Shown: piece after piece, positions 54,987-64,000 of the stretch
How positions within the stretch are numbered: position 1 is the stretch's first letter
How the letters are laid out: each line of letters begins with the position of its first letter
From: Anthostomella pinea
Taxonomy: Eukaryota; Ascomycota; Sordariomycetes; Xylariales; Xylariaceae
Direction of reading: 5' to 3'
Assembly: GCA_963556695.1 (NCBI GenBank)
Contig: CAUWAG010000020.1
Location: 2,666,001 to 2,730,000, forward strand
Length of the DNA stretch: 64,000 bases
Made by a program: the position numbers and the translations under genes
Notes under the pieces: generated by a model
Databases searched by the model: none
What the model was told of the DNA's origin: nothing
The model's input: only the letters and a program-made list of their open reading frames with translations

Positions 54987-57641
54987 ATGTCCGCTCCACA
55001 GAAGTCCTCCAGATGGGGGTTCTTTCTGTCACAGGCCGTCGCCGGTGTCGAAGCCCGCCTCGACAACATCCTCGCCGAAGACGATCCCGCGAGACGGAAC
55101 AATAACAGTGCCACCACCCGCGACGCGACTTCGCCGCCGCCACCGCCCCAGTCTCAGGCACCACACCCCTCACGGCCAAGCACGCCTTCCAAATCTACGA
55201 ACGACAGGTTACAGGAGAGGTTGGCGAGAGCCGTTGCTGCAAAAAACGCTGCCCAGCGCGCCGAAGCCTCGTCCGCCAGACCAAGCACCGAAACCCCCAC
55301 AGGAGCGCCCAGTCCACGCCCGAGCTCCGATGGTCCTCCCGCTGTGGACGCTGCGCCCAAGTCGCAAGCCGCTTCTACCAGGGTGAGCCTCTCGGCCGAT
55401 CGAGAATCGGCCCCGTCGCCTGCTCCTCTCACGGCTGTTCAACCAGACCAGCCAGAGCCCTTGGCAACGCCTGTCAATGGCCAACTCTCCTCGGGAGAGA
55501 GCCCTCGGTCTTCGTTCCAGCGGGAACAGCCCCTCGAGGACGAAAAGGTCGCCGCGCCGTCCATCTCCGCTACTGAAGCACAAACTCCGGTCCCAACATC
55601 TGAGCCGGGAACAACGTCCTCTACGTCTGACCTATACGAGCAGCGCATCGCAGGTCTGGAGAAATCCCTGGAGGACACCCAGGCACAACACCAAGAAGAG
55701 CTACACGGACATGTCGAACGCGTAGATGCCCTTCAGGCGAAGCTACAGTATTTGGCTCGGGAAGCGTCTCAAGCGGCGAGAAATGCTGCCGCAAGCGCCC
55801 CTGCCGGCGGTATGGAGAAGAAGGTGGCCGAAAAGGACGAGCAGATCGCCCAGCTGATGGAGGAAGGCCAAAAGCTGGCCACGACAGAACAGAAACATCG
55901 CAGCATAATCAAGAAGCTAAGAAATCAGCTTGCACTGAGTGAAAAGGAATCAAACGAGCAAAAGATATGGCGTCAGAAGGCCGAGAACGAGATGGGCAGT
56001 CTACGAAAGCGAGTCAGCCAGCTCAACGAGCTCGACAAGTCGAACGAAGAGGCGCAAAAAGTGACGAGTCAGCTCAGAAGGGACCTAGACAGGTTGAGGT
56101 CTGAGGGAGCTTCAAAGGACAGCGTCATATCGGAGCTCAAGGTCCAGCTCCAGGAGGAATCAGATCAGGCCAGGTCCCTGGCGGCCAAGGTGAACGACCA
56201 GCTCCGGGAAGCAGGGCAACAGCGCGTCAAAGAACTGGAAGATTCTGTGGCAGCGCTGGAAGTAGAGAAAGGCCTGATGGCCGACCGTGCCAAGCTCCAG
56301 GCAACGGAGCTCCGAGAAAAGGCGGATAGGGCGTCGGAGCGCGCCCGTGCCGTCGAATTAGAACTGAAGGGAGAAGTACAGGTATTGGAGAGCAAGTTAG
56401 AGACCTTGCGGGCCAGAGCCGAAGAGGCTTCGTCCGGCGCCGCGGGAGACGCCCAGGCCAAACTTCTTCGGCAGATTGAGACGCTTCAGACACAGTATTC
56501 CATTGCAAGCGACAACTGGCAAGGTATCGAGGCATCCTTGGTTGCCAGGGCCACGAGTTTGGAAAGGGAAAGAGACGAGGCGTTGCGTCGAGAGTCCGAG
56601 ATGAGGAGGAAGGCCAGGGAGACGGTATGTGTGCCTGACCACCCGAGCGGCAAGCGACCACTGACAGTTTCGATATAGGCTACTCGAGCCAAGCGGCAGG
56701 AGGAAGAGCTAGAAGAGGCCAAAACACAGCTACCGAGTGTTCGACGAGATCTGTCGTCCTACCAATCGCAGTTTGAGTCCCTCCGCCGGCGGGCTGAGGA
56801 AGCCGAGGCCGCCTTGGTAGAGGCCCGGGCCACCTTCGAAAAACAGCGGGCGGCCTGGAAGGAGGAAAAGGCCGAGAGAACAGATCACGACAGAAGGAAC
56901 TGGTTGGACGACATTCCTAACGCGCCCTTCCGGAACAACAGCCGACCAGAGTCCCCTTTGCTATCGGCACCGCAGCGAACCTATAGTGGTGACAATTTCC
57001 TTGGATTGCAGAGCTACTCGACAAGACTTCGCAAGACTTCGGCACCCTCTAGTAATGGCGAGCCGAGTCCAGGCGAGAGACCCTCGTCGGCGAGGCGCCC
57101 CTCAGCACAGCCCCCGCTACGATCACCCATGTTCCCAACTCCCTTCACCCAGACGGGGACACCTCCATCCCTGGCCGGTGGTCTGGACACCCTGGCCTCG
57201 CCGTCGACACATCCCATGGACAGAGACGACGTCTTTGAAGGGATGGAAAGGTCGGCGTCACCGCAAAACATCTTGCAGGACATGGTCTCAGTTTCGACCA
57301 TGACTGCCGGCCCGTCGGTGCAGCTCGTGGAGAGAATGAGCGCCGCCATTCGCCGATTGGAAAGTGAAAAGCTGGCGGCCAAAGAGGAGCTCGCCAGGAT
57401 ATCGAGTCAGCGCGATGAGGCCCGTGGGGAGATTGTGACACTGATCAAGGAGGTCGAGACGGGCAAGTCGGCGGCGAACCGGGTCGAGAATCTCGAGAAA
57501 GAGGTGACAGCAATCAACGAGAGATACCAGACGACACTGGAGATGTTGGGGGAGAAGAGCGAGCTGGTGGAAGAGCTACGCGCCGACGTCGACGACGTGA
57601 AGGCCATGTACAGGGACCTGGTGGAACGGACGATCAAATGA
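54987..57641 (+). CDS. TMF-like golgin (coiled coil)
   Basis: Resembles the TATA-element-modulatory-factor/Sgm1 golgin family, which tethers vesicles at the Golgi through a Rab6-binding C-terminal coil. Exons are 54987-56624 and 56679-57641, giving 866 aa. A short N-terminal motif (RWGFFLSQAVAGVEARLDNI) is typical of TMF; after it comes a Pro/Ser-rich linker. A long coiled coil (about residues 210-620) with RQKAENEMGSLRKRVSQLNE follows. A disordered Ser/Pro stretch contains SPQNILQDMVS. The C-terminal coil is VQLVERMSAAIRRLESEKLA, then VETGKSAANRVENLEKEVTA and ELRADVDDVKAMYRDLVERT, which matches the TMF C-terminal domain. Peripheral membrane protein, no helix crossing the bilayer. Confidence 0.88.
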
Positions 57642-57750
57642 TGGGAGTCGACGGTGCATCTTGAGCCTAGGATCTAGGTAGATTTACGTTACAATGTATT
57701 ATTGGTGGCGCTTATATGCCTCGCGGCTGCCCATCCGCTGCATCATCAAC

Positions 57751-58905
57751 TCAAAGCTCGATTCCTTCGTTCTCGGCTTCCCGTGCAATGTACTTGCGGA
57801 CCTAGATGGCCAGTATTGGTCAGCTCACGAGTTCCAAGATGGGCCGCCGGGGGCCAACTACAGTGTGGCCACGAACCTCCTTGTCGGGGGCAAGGTCGAG
57901 TGCCAGGCAGCCGTCGTTGTCACGCCTGTCCATCTCGGCGCCCGCCTTGATCAGCGCAACGGCGGTATCCCCTAAAAGCACATCAGCCGGCATGCCTCGA
58001 TCGATGGGGGCCGGCGAAGCGTACCGTGACCCTCGGCGACAGCATGATGGAGTGCGGTGTAGCCGGCGACATCGGTAGCGTTGAGAGGGCTGCGGTGCTC
58101 GAGCAGGAGCTTCACCAGAGGCACAGAGCCGACAGCGGCAGCTCGATGCAGAGGATACTGTCCACGCTTGTCTCTGACGCGGGCCGAGGCGGGTGGCTTG
58201 TTGTCCAAGAGCTTGCGGGCCACCTCCAAATGGCTCTTGGAAGCCACAAAGTGCAGTGCGGTCTGACCAGACGTGAGTACATCGGGCTAGCCTGCGTCAC
58301 GCTGTTCAGGGGCGGCACACGTACCTGTCCGTTGTTGTCTGTGGGGGTGGTTAGAAGCTCTGGTTATCCCTAGTCTAGCACATGACAAATCTTGGCCTCA
58401 CTCTTCTGGTTCACATCGGCACCTCTCTGGAGAAGCATGTCTACTAGTGCATCGCCGTCTTTGACGCTTGCTGCTATCATCAGGGGGGTCCAGCTGATGT
58501 CGTCCTTGGCGAGGGTTAGCCAGGGAGGGCGCCGTCATGGTCATGGTCATGACCCAGGAGATCAGCATGAGAGGGGGCACGGCTCACCTCGACATCCGGG
58601 TCGAAATCCTTCTGCTGGGCCAACAGCAGCGCAATGGCATACTGGTTCGAAGAGGCGGCCCAGTGGATGGGAAGACGGCCGTCATCGTCCTTGAGACGTG
58701 ACAGCTTGGGGTCGGCCTGGTTCTCGTGTAAGTCGTCGACGCAGACAGGGGACCAACGGCCGTCTTACGTTCAACAGTGACTCGACGACGGTGACTAGCG
58801 CACGGTCAGCAGTGTGCATGTTGGCATTGGCACCAGAGCGCGGTACGCACCTCTGCCTTCTCTCGCAGCGGCGTGTATGGCGTATCTGGACTGGTCGGAA
58901 GCCAT
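57751..58905 (-). CDS. NAS6: Gankyrin/Nas6-like proteasome assembly chaperone (eight exons)
   Basis: Ankyrin protein that binds the Rpt3 base subunit during 19S assembly. Minus-strand exons: 58905-58851, 58794-58769, 58716-58588, 58504-58402, 58338-58325 (14 nt), 58262-58025, 57971-57877 and 57801-57751, 711 nt and 236 aa (yeast Nas6 228, human gankyrin 226). Ankyrin units: YAIHAAAREGRVTVVESLLN, GRLPIHWAASSNQYAIALLL, SWTPLMIAASVKDGDALVDM, GQTALHFVASKSHLEVARKL, GQYPLHRAAAVGSVPLVKLL and GYTALHHAVAEGHGDTAVAL; the last is NDGCLALDLAPDKEV, ending REAENEGIEL. The exon-7 donor is GTTCGT. The assignment is good but other short ankyrin proteins exist. Confidence 0.88.
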
Positions 58906-59453
58906 GTCGCTGCCGAGGTCGAGCTGTGTAAGTCGAGGCTGATGGCTGATGGGTATCACCGTTTCCCAACACCAAGTGGCAGCTAGTTAGGCGTCTGCTG
59001 CTCTTATTTGGAAGGCCAACGCAGGCTAGATAGATGTAGGTACTTGAGCAGTATTGGTTTTGTTTGCAAGCGGCACGGATGTTCCTTAAGATATGGAATA
59101 TGAAGTGTTACGAACCCTTGGGTGCCTTGTAGAGTACATGTAGGAGGTAGGTACGGATAGAGAAGTCCCCGCCCACGGTAATTGAATATCTGCTTACACC
59201 TCACGGCCAGGTGGAGACGCCAGAGGTATGCACATAAGCGGGATCGGCTCCATCACCATTTTCCAAGGTAGGTTACCTGCATGTACATTCTGCGACAGCT
59301 ACCTTTACATACACGTAACATACATCTGCACATACGTCTGCACCTCAAAACCTGCCTCGACCTGACCTGACCTTACGACAGCGCCGCCGATCCACCAAGC
59401 AATCCAACATTCGCGCATCTCACGAGCCGCATATCCGAACAGGCCTCCGCGCA
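58906..59453. promoter_or_regulatory. Divergent promoters, NAS6 / PRP46
   Basis: 548 bp between opposite start codons. Contains GTAGGAGGTAGGTACGG near 59140, AGGTAGGTTACC near 59268 and several TACATG repeats near 59280-59330. No named proteasome-control element was identified. Confidence 0.45.
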
Positions 59454-60899
59454 ATGGAGGTCGTTCAGCCCGACCTCAAGGTTCTGGCCCTGCAGAACGC
59501 GAAGCGATCCAAGTTTCTTTTTGCCGACCCGCCTCACGACCGGGAGTCTGCGAGGAAGAAGCTGCGACTGAGCGCAGACCCGACCGAGGGCCAACGCCAG
59601 AAGGAAGCCCTATCCCTCCGTCTCCATGCAGAATATCAAGACCTGGCCGACCTGCCGCCCGCCCTCGCCCAGAAGCAGGCCAACGTTGCCGGCGCGCGGA
59701 AGAGGGCGAGGAAACCAGCCAACAACGAGCCCCCCGCCGCCCCGGAGGACCAGAAGGTCCAGAAACTGATCGAGGGCATCGCCGAGACCTCGGCGACAGG
59801 TAGCGCGGCTTCGACCGCCCTCGTTCAGAGACGCAAGCCGCCGCCCACATCACAGAGACCCGACGGCCCAACGTCGCAAGCCTTGAGTACCGCCCGAGCC
59901 CAAGCCACACACCAAGTCAAACCCGACTGGCACCCGCCATGGAAGCTGATGCGCGTCATCTCGGGACATCTGGGCTGGGTGAGGAGTCTCGCAGTAGAGC
60001 CGCACAATCAGTGGTTCGCCAGTGGAGCGGGAGACAGGACCATCAAGTTATGGGACCTCGCAACTGGGAACCTCCGGTTGACCCTGACCGGCCACATCAG
60101 CACGGTACGCGGTCTTGCCGTGTCGCCCCGCCATCCCTACCTGTTCTCGTGTGGAGAAGACAAGATGGTCAAGTGCTGGGACCTGGAGACAAACAAGGTT
60201 ATCCGGCACTATCACGGACACCTGAGCGGCGTCTACACGCTATCACTACATCCCACGCTCGACGTGCTCGTCACCGGCGGCCGAGACGGCGTGGCCCGCG
60301 TGTGGGACATGCGCACGCGCAGCAACGTCCACGTCCTATCCGGCCACAAGGGGACCGTAGCCGACGTCAAATGTCAGGAGGCCGACCCGCAGGTCATCAG
60401 CGCATCTCTGGACTCGACGGTGAGGATGTGGGACCTCGCCGCCGGCAAGAGCATGGGTGTTCTCACCCACCACAAGAAGGGCGTCCGCGCCCTCGCCCTA
60501 CATCCGAGCGAGTTCACCTTTGCCACGGGCAGCACCGGCAGCATCAAGCAGTGGAAATGCCCCGAGGGCGCCTTCATGGGCAACTTCGACGGCCACAACG
60601 CCATCATCAACTCTCTCGCCGTGAACGAGGACGTCATGTTCTCGGGTGGCGACAACGGATCCATGAGCTTCTGGGACTGGAAGTCGGGACACCGGTTCCA
60701 GGCTCTCGATTCCATCGCCCAGCCGGGCTCGCTGGACGCCGAGGCCGGCATCATGAGCTCGACCTTCGACCGCACGGGGATGCGCCTGATCGTCGGCGAG
60801 GCGGACAAGACCATCAAGATCTGGAAACCCGACGACAAGGCCACCGAGGAAACGCACCCGCTCGAATGGAAGCCAAGCCTGGGGCGCCAGAAGTTTTAG
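59454..60899 (+). CDS. PRP46: Pre-mRNA splicing factor Prp46 (PLRG1)
   Basis: Seven-bladed WD40 protein of the Prp19-associated (NTC) part of the spliceosome, nuclear. Intronless, 481 aa. The disordered N-terminal 160 residues end in the family phrase [20 protein letters not shown], the hallmark start of the PLRG1/Prp46 propeller. Blades: [120 protein letters not shown], and the C-terminal [19 protein letters not shown] second spliceosomal gene (U2 B'') is about 50 kb away in this window. Convergent with ORC1, 209 bp between stop codons. Confidence 0.96.
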   Translation: MEVVQPDLKVLALQNAKRSKFLFADPPHDRESARKKLRLSADPTEGQRQKEALSLRLHAEYQDLADLPPALAQKQANVAGARKRARKPANNEPPAAPEDQKVQKLIEGIAETSATGSAASTALVQRRKPPPTSQRPDGPTSQALSTARAQATHQVKPDWHPPWKLMRVISGHLGWVRSLAVEPHNQWFASGAGDRTIKLWDLATGNLRLTLTGHISTVRGLAVSPRHPYLFSCGEDKMVKCWDLETNKVIRHYHGHLSGVYTLSLHPTLDVLVTGGRDGVARVWDMRTRSNVHVLSGHKGTVADVKCQEADPQVISASLDSTVRMWDLAAGKSMGVLTHHKKGVRALALHPSEFTFATGSTGSIKQWKCPEGAFMGNFDGHNAIINSLAVNEDVMFSGGDNGSMSFWDWKSGHRFQALDSIAQPGSLDAEAGIMSSTFDRTGMRLIVGEADKTIKIWKPDDKATEETHPLEWKPSLGRQKF

Positions 60900-61108
60900 A
60901 CGGCAGCGAGGGCAGTAGGGCCGTATGTAGGGGGCTGTGGCAATCGAGACGACCTGGGACATTCCCCACGTACCGACGGCCGTGCATGTGTCGGGATAGG
61001 CACACAAGTAGGCGTAGTTGACACAAGTAGGCGTAGTTGGAGCGATATCAGGGGCATTGGTTGTTACGTTCAGTCGTCAAAAGTTGGCATGTATCTTACT
61101 ACTGTACT

Positions 61109-63447
61109 CTAAAATGCAATACCCAAAGCCTTGATCTCGGGGTCGTCCCGAAATGCCAGCTTTACCTCCTCGTCTCCCACAGCAAGCCTGATCTTACTCG
61201 GTCGCTCCGCTCGATGGCCCTCGAGAATGATGATACCGGCGCCCGTCAGATCGACCGCTGCCATGTCGATGCCCGCGACCCGGGCAGACTTGCTATCATA
61301 TCCCCGTGTAGATGTATGGACTCGGGTGTCCCGGGCCCCGGCACCCCTCAGCAGGCCTACCCGCCGACTGCTGCTGTCCAGGACCAGAGCGCGGTTCATT
61401 TCCTCGACAACATCGCCATATGTACTGTCCGGCAAGCCGCTCCTCTCGATCCGGACGAGCAAAGACGTCAACACCAACTTGGAAGCAAACGGCAAGGCTC
61501 GCAGGTACTGCTGCAACGGGCTCGTCGTAGCCTCGTTGATGGCTCGCTTCACCGTCGCAATCGTGACCTTGCCTCTGGAGCTCTTGCCGCGGTCGGCCTC
61601 TCCGGTCTTGGCCTTGGCCCGCTTGCTCGGCGTGGCGGGATCGGGGCCTGGGCCCTTCATATCCGACTCGGCCAGCTCGACGGCGCGGCGGCAGATGTCG
61701 AGAGCCCGCCTTGCATCGCCGCTCACGGCGGCGACTTTGCGACTTGCGAACTGGACAGCGTCGGGCTCGACAATATTGCCCGGAACCCCCTCGAGTCGCG
61801 ATTGTATGATCTTCATGAGCTGTTCGTGGTTGTAGCCGGGAAAGGTGATGCGAGTCAGGCCCAGACGGCTACTGATCTTGTTGCTGAGGGTTCTCTCGGG
61901 CAGGTCCATGGTATTGGCCACGGCCAGCACGATAAGCCGCGAGTGGCGCAATCCAGGCCAGTTGAAGAAGTTGTACATGACGCTCTGGTTCTTGGTGACG
62001 AGCTGATCGAGCTCGTCCATCAACACCACGCAAGGGACCCGCCGAGGGCTTGGGTGGTTGAACTCTCGCTCGAGGAGGTCGAGGGCCTGGCTTGGACTGA
62101 CTCGCTGTCCGCGCAAGGCTTCCCACAGCAGAGAGTAGGACTGGTGGGGATCGGTGATCTTCATGCCGTTGATCTCGACAAAGATGAAGTCGTCCAGCTC
62201 GTCGGATCGGACGGCCTCGTCCAGCCTCGAGACGACTTCTCTCACGGTGGCAGTCTTGCCCGTCCCCGGCGTCCCGGAGATGTAGATACATGCTCCCGAA
62301 CCGTCGGTGATGGCTGCCTCGAGATGCGAATACACCATGGAAAACTCCGACTCTCTGCATGGCAAGCTGGTCGGCACCGACGCAACATGCAACTGGGCCC
62401 TTGCGATCTGGAAGGGAGACGACTGGTGGTAGCTTGGCGAAAGAGTACGAGTGGCCAGCGGCGTGAACTCCAGCGCCTTCTTCACCGCAACCCTGTAGTC
62501 CCAAGTCAGCAATCCCAGGCACGTGAGGGTCTCATCAGGGTGCGTGCACGTACTTGCGACTGGAGGGTGTGACAAGGCGCGACGTCTTCTGCCTCTTGCG
62601 CGGCGTGGTGACTTTGCGCGTTGCGGCCCCATCGGAGAGATAGTCATCATCATCGGCGGGCTCTTGGTGAGATAGGACATAGGCGGCCTCGAGATGCGGA
62701 TCCTGAGCTCTCGGGCGGCTCCTCGTTGACTTGGTCCCCCTCTGTACCATTTCGACTAGGTCCCCGATGTCGTCAACATTTCCCGAGTAGACGTCTTTCC
62801 AGACGAATTCGTCAGTGTAGGTGGTGGTCCTCGTATTGCAACCTCTGCGGCAGACGAAGGTCTTGTTGTAGGCTGAAGACGTGCGGGGTATCTTGCCGCT
62901 GGGGAAGCGTTGCAGGAAGGCGTCATGGGACATGACACGGGCTTTACCATTTATAGAAGCAAGAGGGTTGACATCGGAGGATGGCGTGATGTACAGCTCG
63001 TTCTACGCGGATGTAGTCGGTCGGTCAGCACGGGATCCCGGGTAAGAGGTAGGCAAGCATGGGACCAACCCAGAGATAGTCTTTTCGCTTCCGGTCGTTG
63101 TTGCGAATCTCGGTCTCGGTAGAGAACCACAGAAAGTGGGCAGCCATGTCCCCGTCCTCATCGGCATCGAGGAAGTCAGTGATGATGGCGACCCAGGCCT
63201 CGTTGGAGCCGTCGGCCTTGAGGAGAACGCAGTCGCCCTTGTAGCACTCGAAGGTACCCATGCGCGCACCGACTATGTGGTGGCCCTGGTGGGTGGCATC
63301 CCGCTTCCGCTTCCCCTTGGCGGCGTCCCCATGGTCGGGCTCAGCATGGATCCATTCCCACGGATGGTCGTCAACTCCGAGCTCGTCGTCAGAGTCGTCT
63401 CTGGCCACACCTGGAGGGCACCTGGCTGATGAAGCTCGGCGGCCCAT
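61109..63447 (-). CDS. ORC1: Origin recognition complex subunit 1 (three exons)
   Basis: Orc1 is the AAA+ subunit that binds replication origins and loads MCM with Cdc6. Minus-strand exons are 63447-63070, 63002-62554 and 62492-61109, 2211 nt, 736 aa. An N-terminal BAH domain (about residues 60-190) contains YKGDCVLLKADGSNEAWVAI, AHFLWFSTETEIRN and NELYITPSSDVNPLASING. The AAA+ module has Walker A GTPGTGKTATVREV, Walker B VPCVVLMDELDQL, sensor 1 LIVLAVANTMDLPER and sensor 2 AAVSGDARRALDICRRA. A winged helix comes last (PFASKLVLTSLLVRIERSG). The BAH domain normally reads histone or Sir proteins. The first intron has the donor GTTGGT. Confidence 0.96.
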
Positions 63448-64000
63448 GAGTGAGTGAGTGAGTTGCCGAGTATATCTCAGGGGAATGTGACGTGACTGTG
63501 GCTGAGGCTGGGGCCGTGGCTGTGACTGGAATTGTCAACGGTTATGGTGACAGCTTGCAACTGTGCAATGTCTGATGGTGGTGGTGGTGCTCAATGAGAT
63601 ATCACTGAACTGGCATCTTCTGACGAAAAGAAAACCCTCTGCAGGGGGCCTGATGCGCAGAGTGACCTAAGGACTGAGGAGTGGACTGGAGGTGAGACGT
63701 TGACGCGGATGCCAGCAGCCAGCCAGGACGATGTGGGGCGAGGCAAACGCGGGCTCACGTGACCCCCCTCTCCTAATACTCTCCTGTCAGGCCGTTCGTT
63801 GTAACGACCTAAGGTTATTTACCTTACTCTTATTACATAGGTACGTAGGTAGTACCCAGTGTGCATGGCTTTATTTAGGTACCTACTTAAGTACCTTGTG
63901 CATATTTATTATGTATCTACCTACACAATACAGATACGGCATTCTCTCAACCTGCACCTGCCTGCTTTCCATACAAGGTACCTAAGGATTTGAGGTACCT
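63448..64000. promoter_or_regulatory. Upstream region of ORC1 to window end
   Basis: No gene supported. GTGGTGGTGGTG near 63578, CTGTGGCTGAGGCTGGGGCC near 63497, and from 63810 to the end a very dense set of GGTACCTA, TAGGTAC and CTACCTAC motifs. Confidence 0.5.

Noticed and set aside
59939..61021. 360-codon plus-strand frame overlapping PRP46
   Set aside because: Shadow of PRP46 in another frame; Arg/His/Gly-rich composition of a GC-rich off-frame reading, no domain.
61869..62522. 217-codon minus-strand frame within ORC1
   Set aside because: Alternative frame of the ORC1 AAA+ exon; the ORC1 frame carries all the Walker and sensor motifs.

Overview
This is a eukaryotic, filamentous-fungal chromosome segment. 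Genes are compact and mostly split by short (50-120 bp) introns with GT-AG borders and CTAAC-like branch sites. Housekeeping proteins resemble Pezizomycotina orthologues. A long AT-rich tract resembles sequence eroded by repeat-induced point mutation (RIP). The gene style and the many TACCTA/TAGGTA motifs between genes suggest a Sordariomycete; the species cannot be named from sequence alone. There is no sign of a secondary-metabolite cluster, CRISPR array or prokaryotic operon.

Layout. 1-439: N-terminal exon of an amino-acid permease, cut by the window edge. 1292-3570: GH47 alpha-mannosidase. About 4130-8345: gene-free AT-rich island holding three GC-richer inserts, each with the structure of a solo LTR (5079-5531, 6349-6842, 8009-8224), and a degenerate tandem array of about 90 bp units. 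8556-13350: ATG10, U2 snRNP B'', Arp2/3 subunit ARPC1 and an orphan ORF. 13795-18519: a 1536-aa F-box/zinc-binding protein. 19936-26570: RanGAP (Rna1), dynamin-related Dnm1 and an orphan. 27700-32347: PP2A B subunit and a UAA-family nucleotide-sugar transporter. 32688-34641: a decayed pogo/Fot1-type DNA transposon with 70 bp perfect terminal inverted repeats. 34983-43107: AMP deaminase and the endocytic adaptor Sla1. 44288-49137: TLC-domain membrane protein, COG8 and a mitochondrial glycine-carrier-like protein (Hem25). 49419-54278: coiled-coil protein, prefoldin subunit 1 and alkaline ceramidase. 54987-63447: TMF-like golgin, gankyrin/Nas6, Prp46 and Orc1.

The genes are core cell-biology functions (glycosylation and Golgi tethering, endocytosis and actin, autophagy, mitochondrial fission, splicing, replication origins, proteasome assembly, purine and ceramide metabolism). 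They are not one pathway: adjacent genes are mostly convergent or divergent and look independently regulated. I found no convincing new multi-gene system. The most informative unusual features are the transposon record (three solo LTRs that look younger than the RIP-like decay around them, with target duplications still readable), the pogo relic whose stop codons all fit C-to-T or G-to-A change, a one-base surplus at the first splice junction of DNM1, a 9-nt coding micro-exon in the ceramidase gene, repeated use of the unusual donor GTTCGT, and a 57-nt GC-AG intron whose retention keeps the frame open. Exon borders are my own readings from frame, splice signals and family knowledge, without transcript data.
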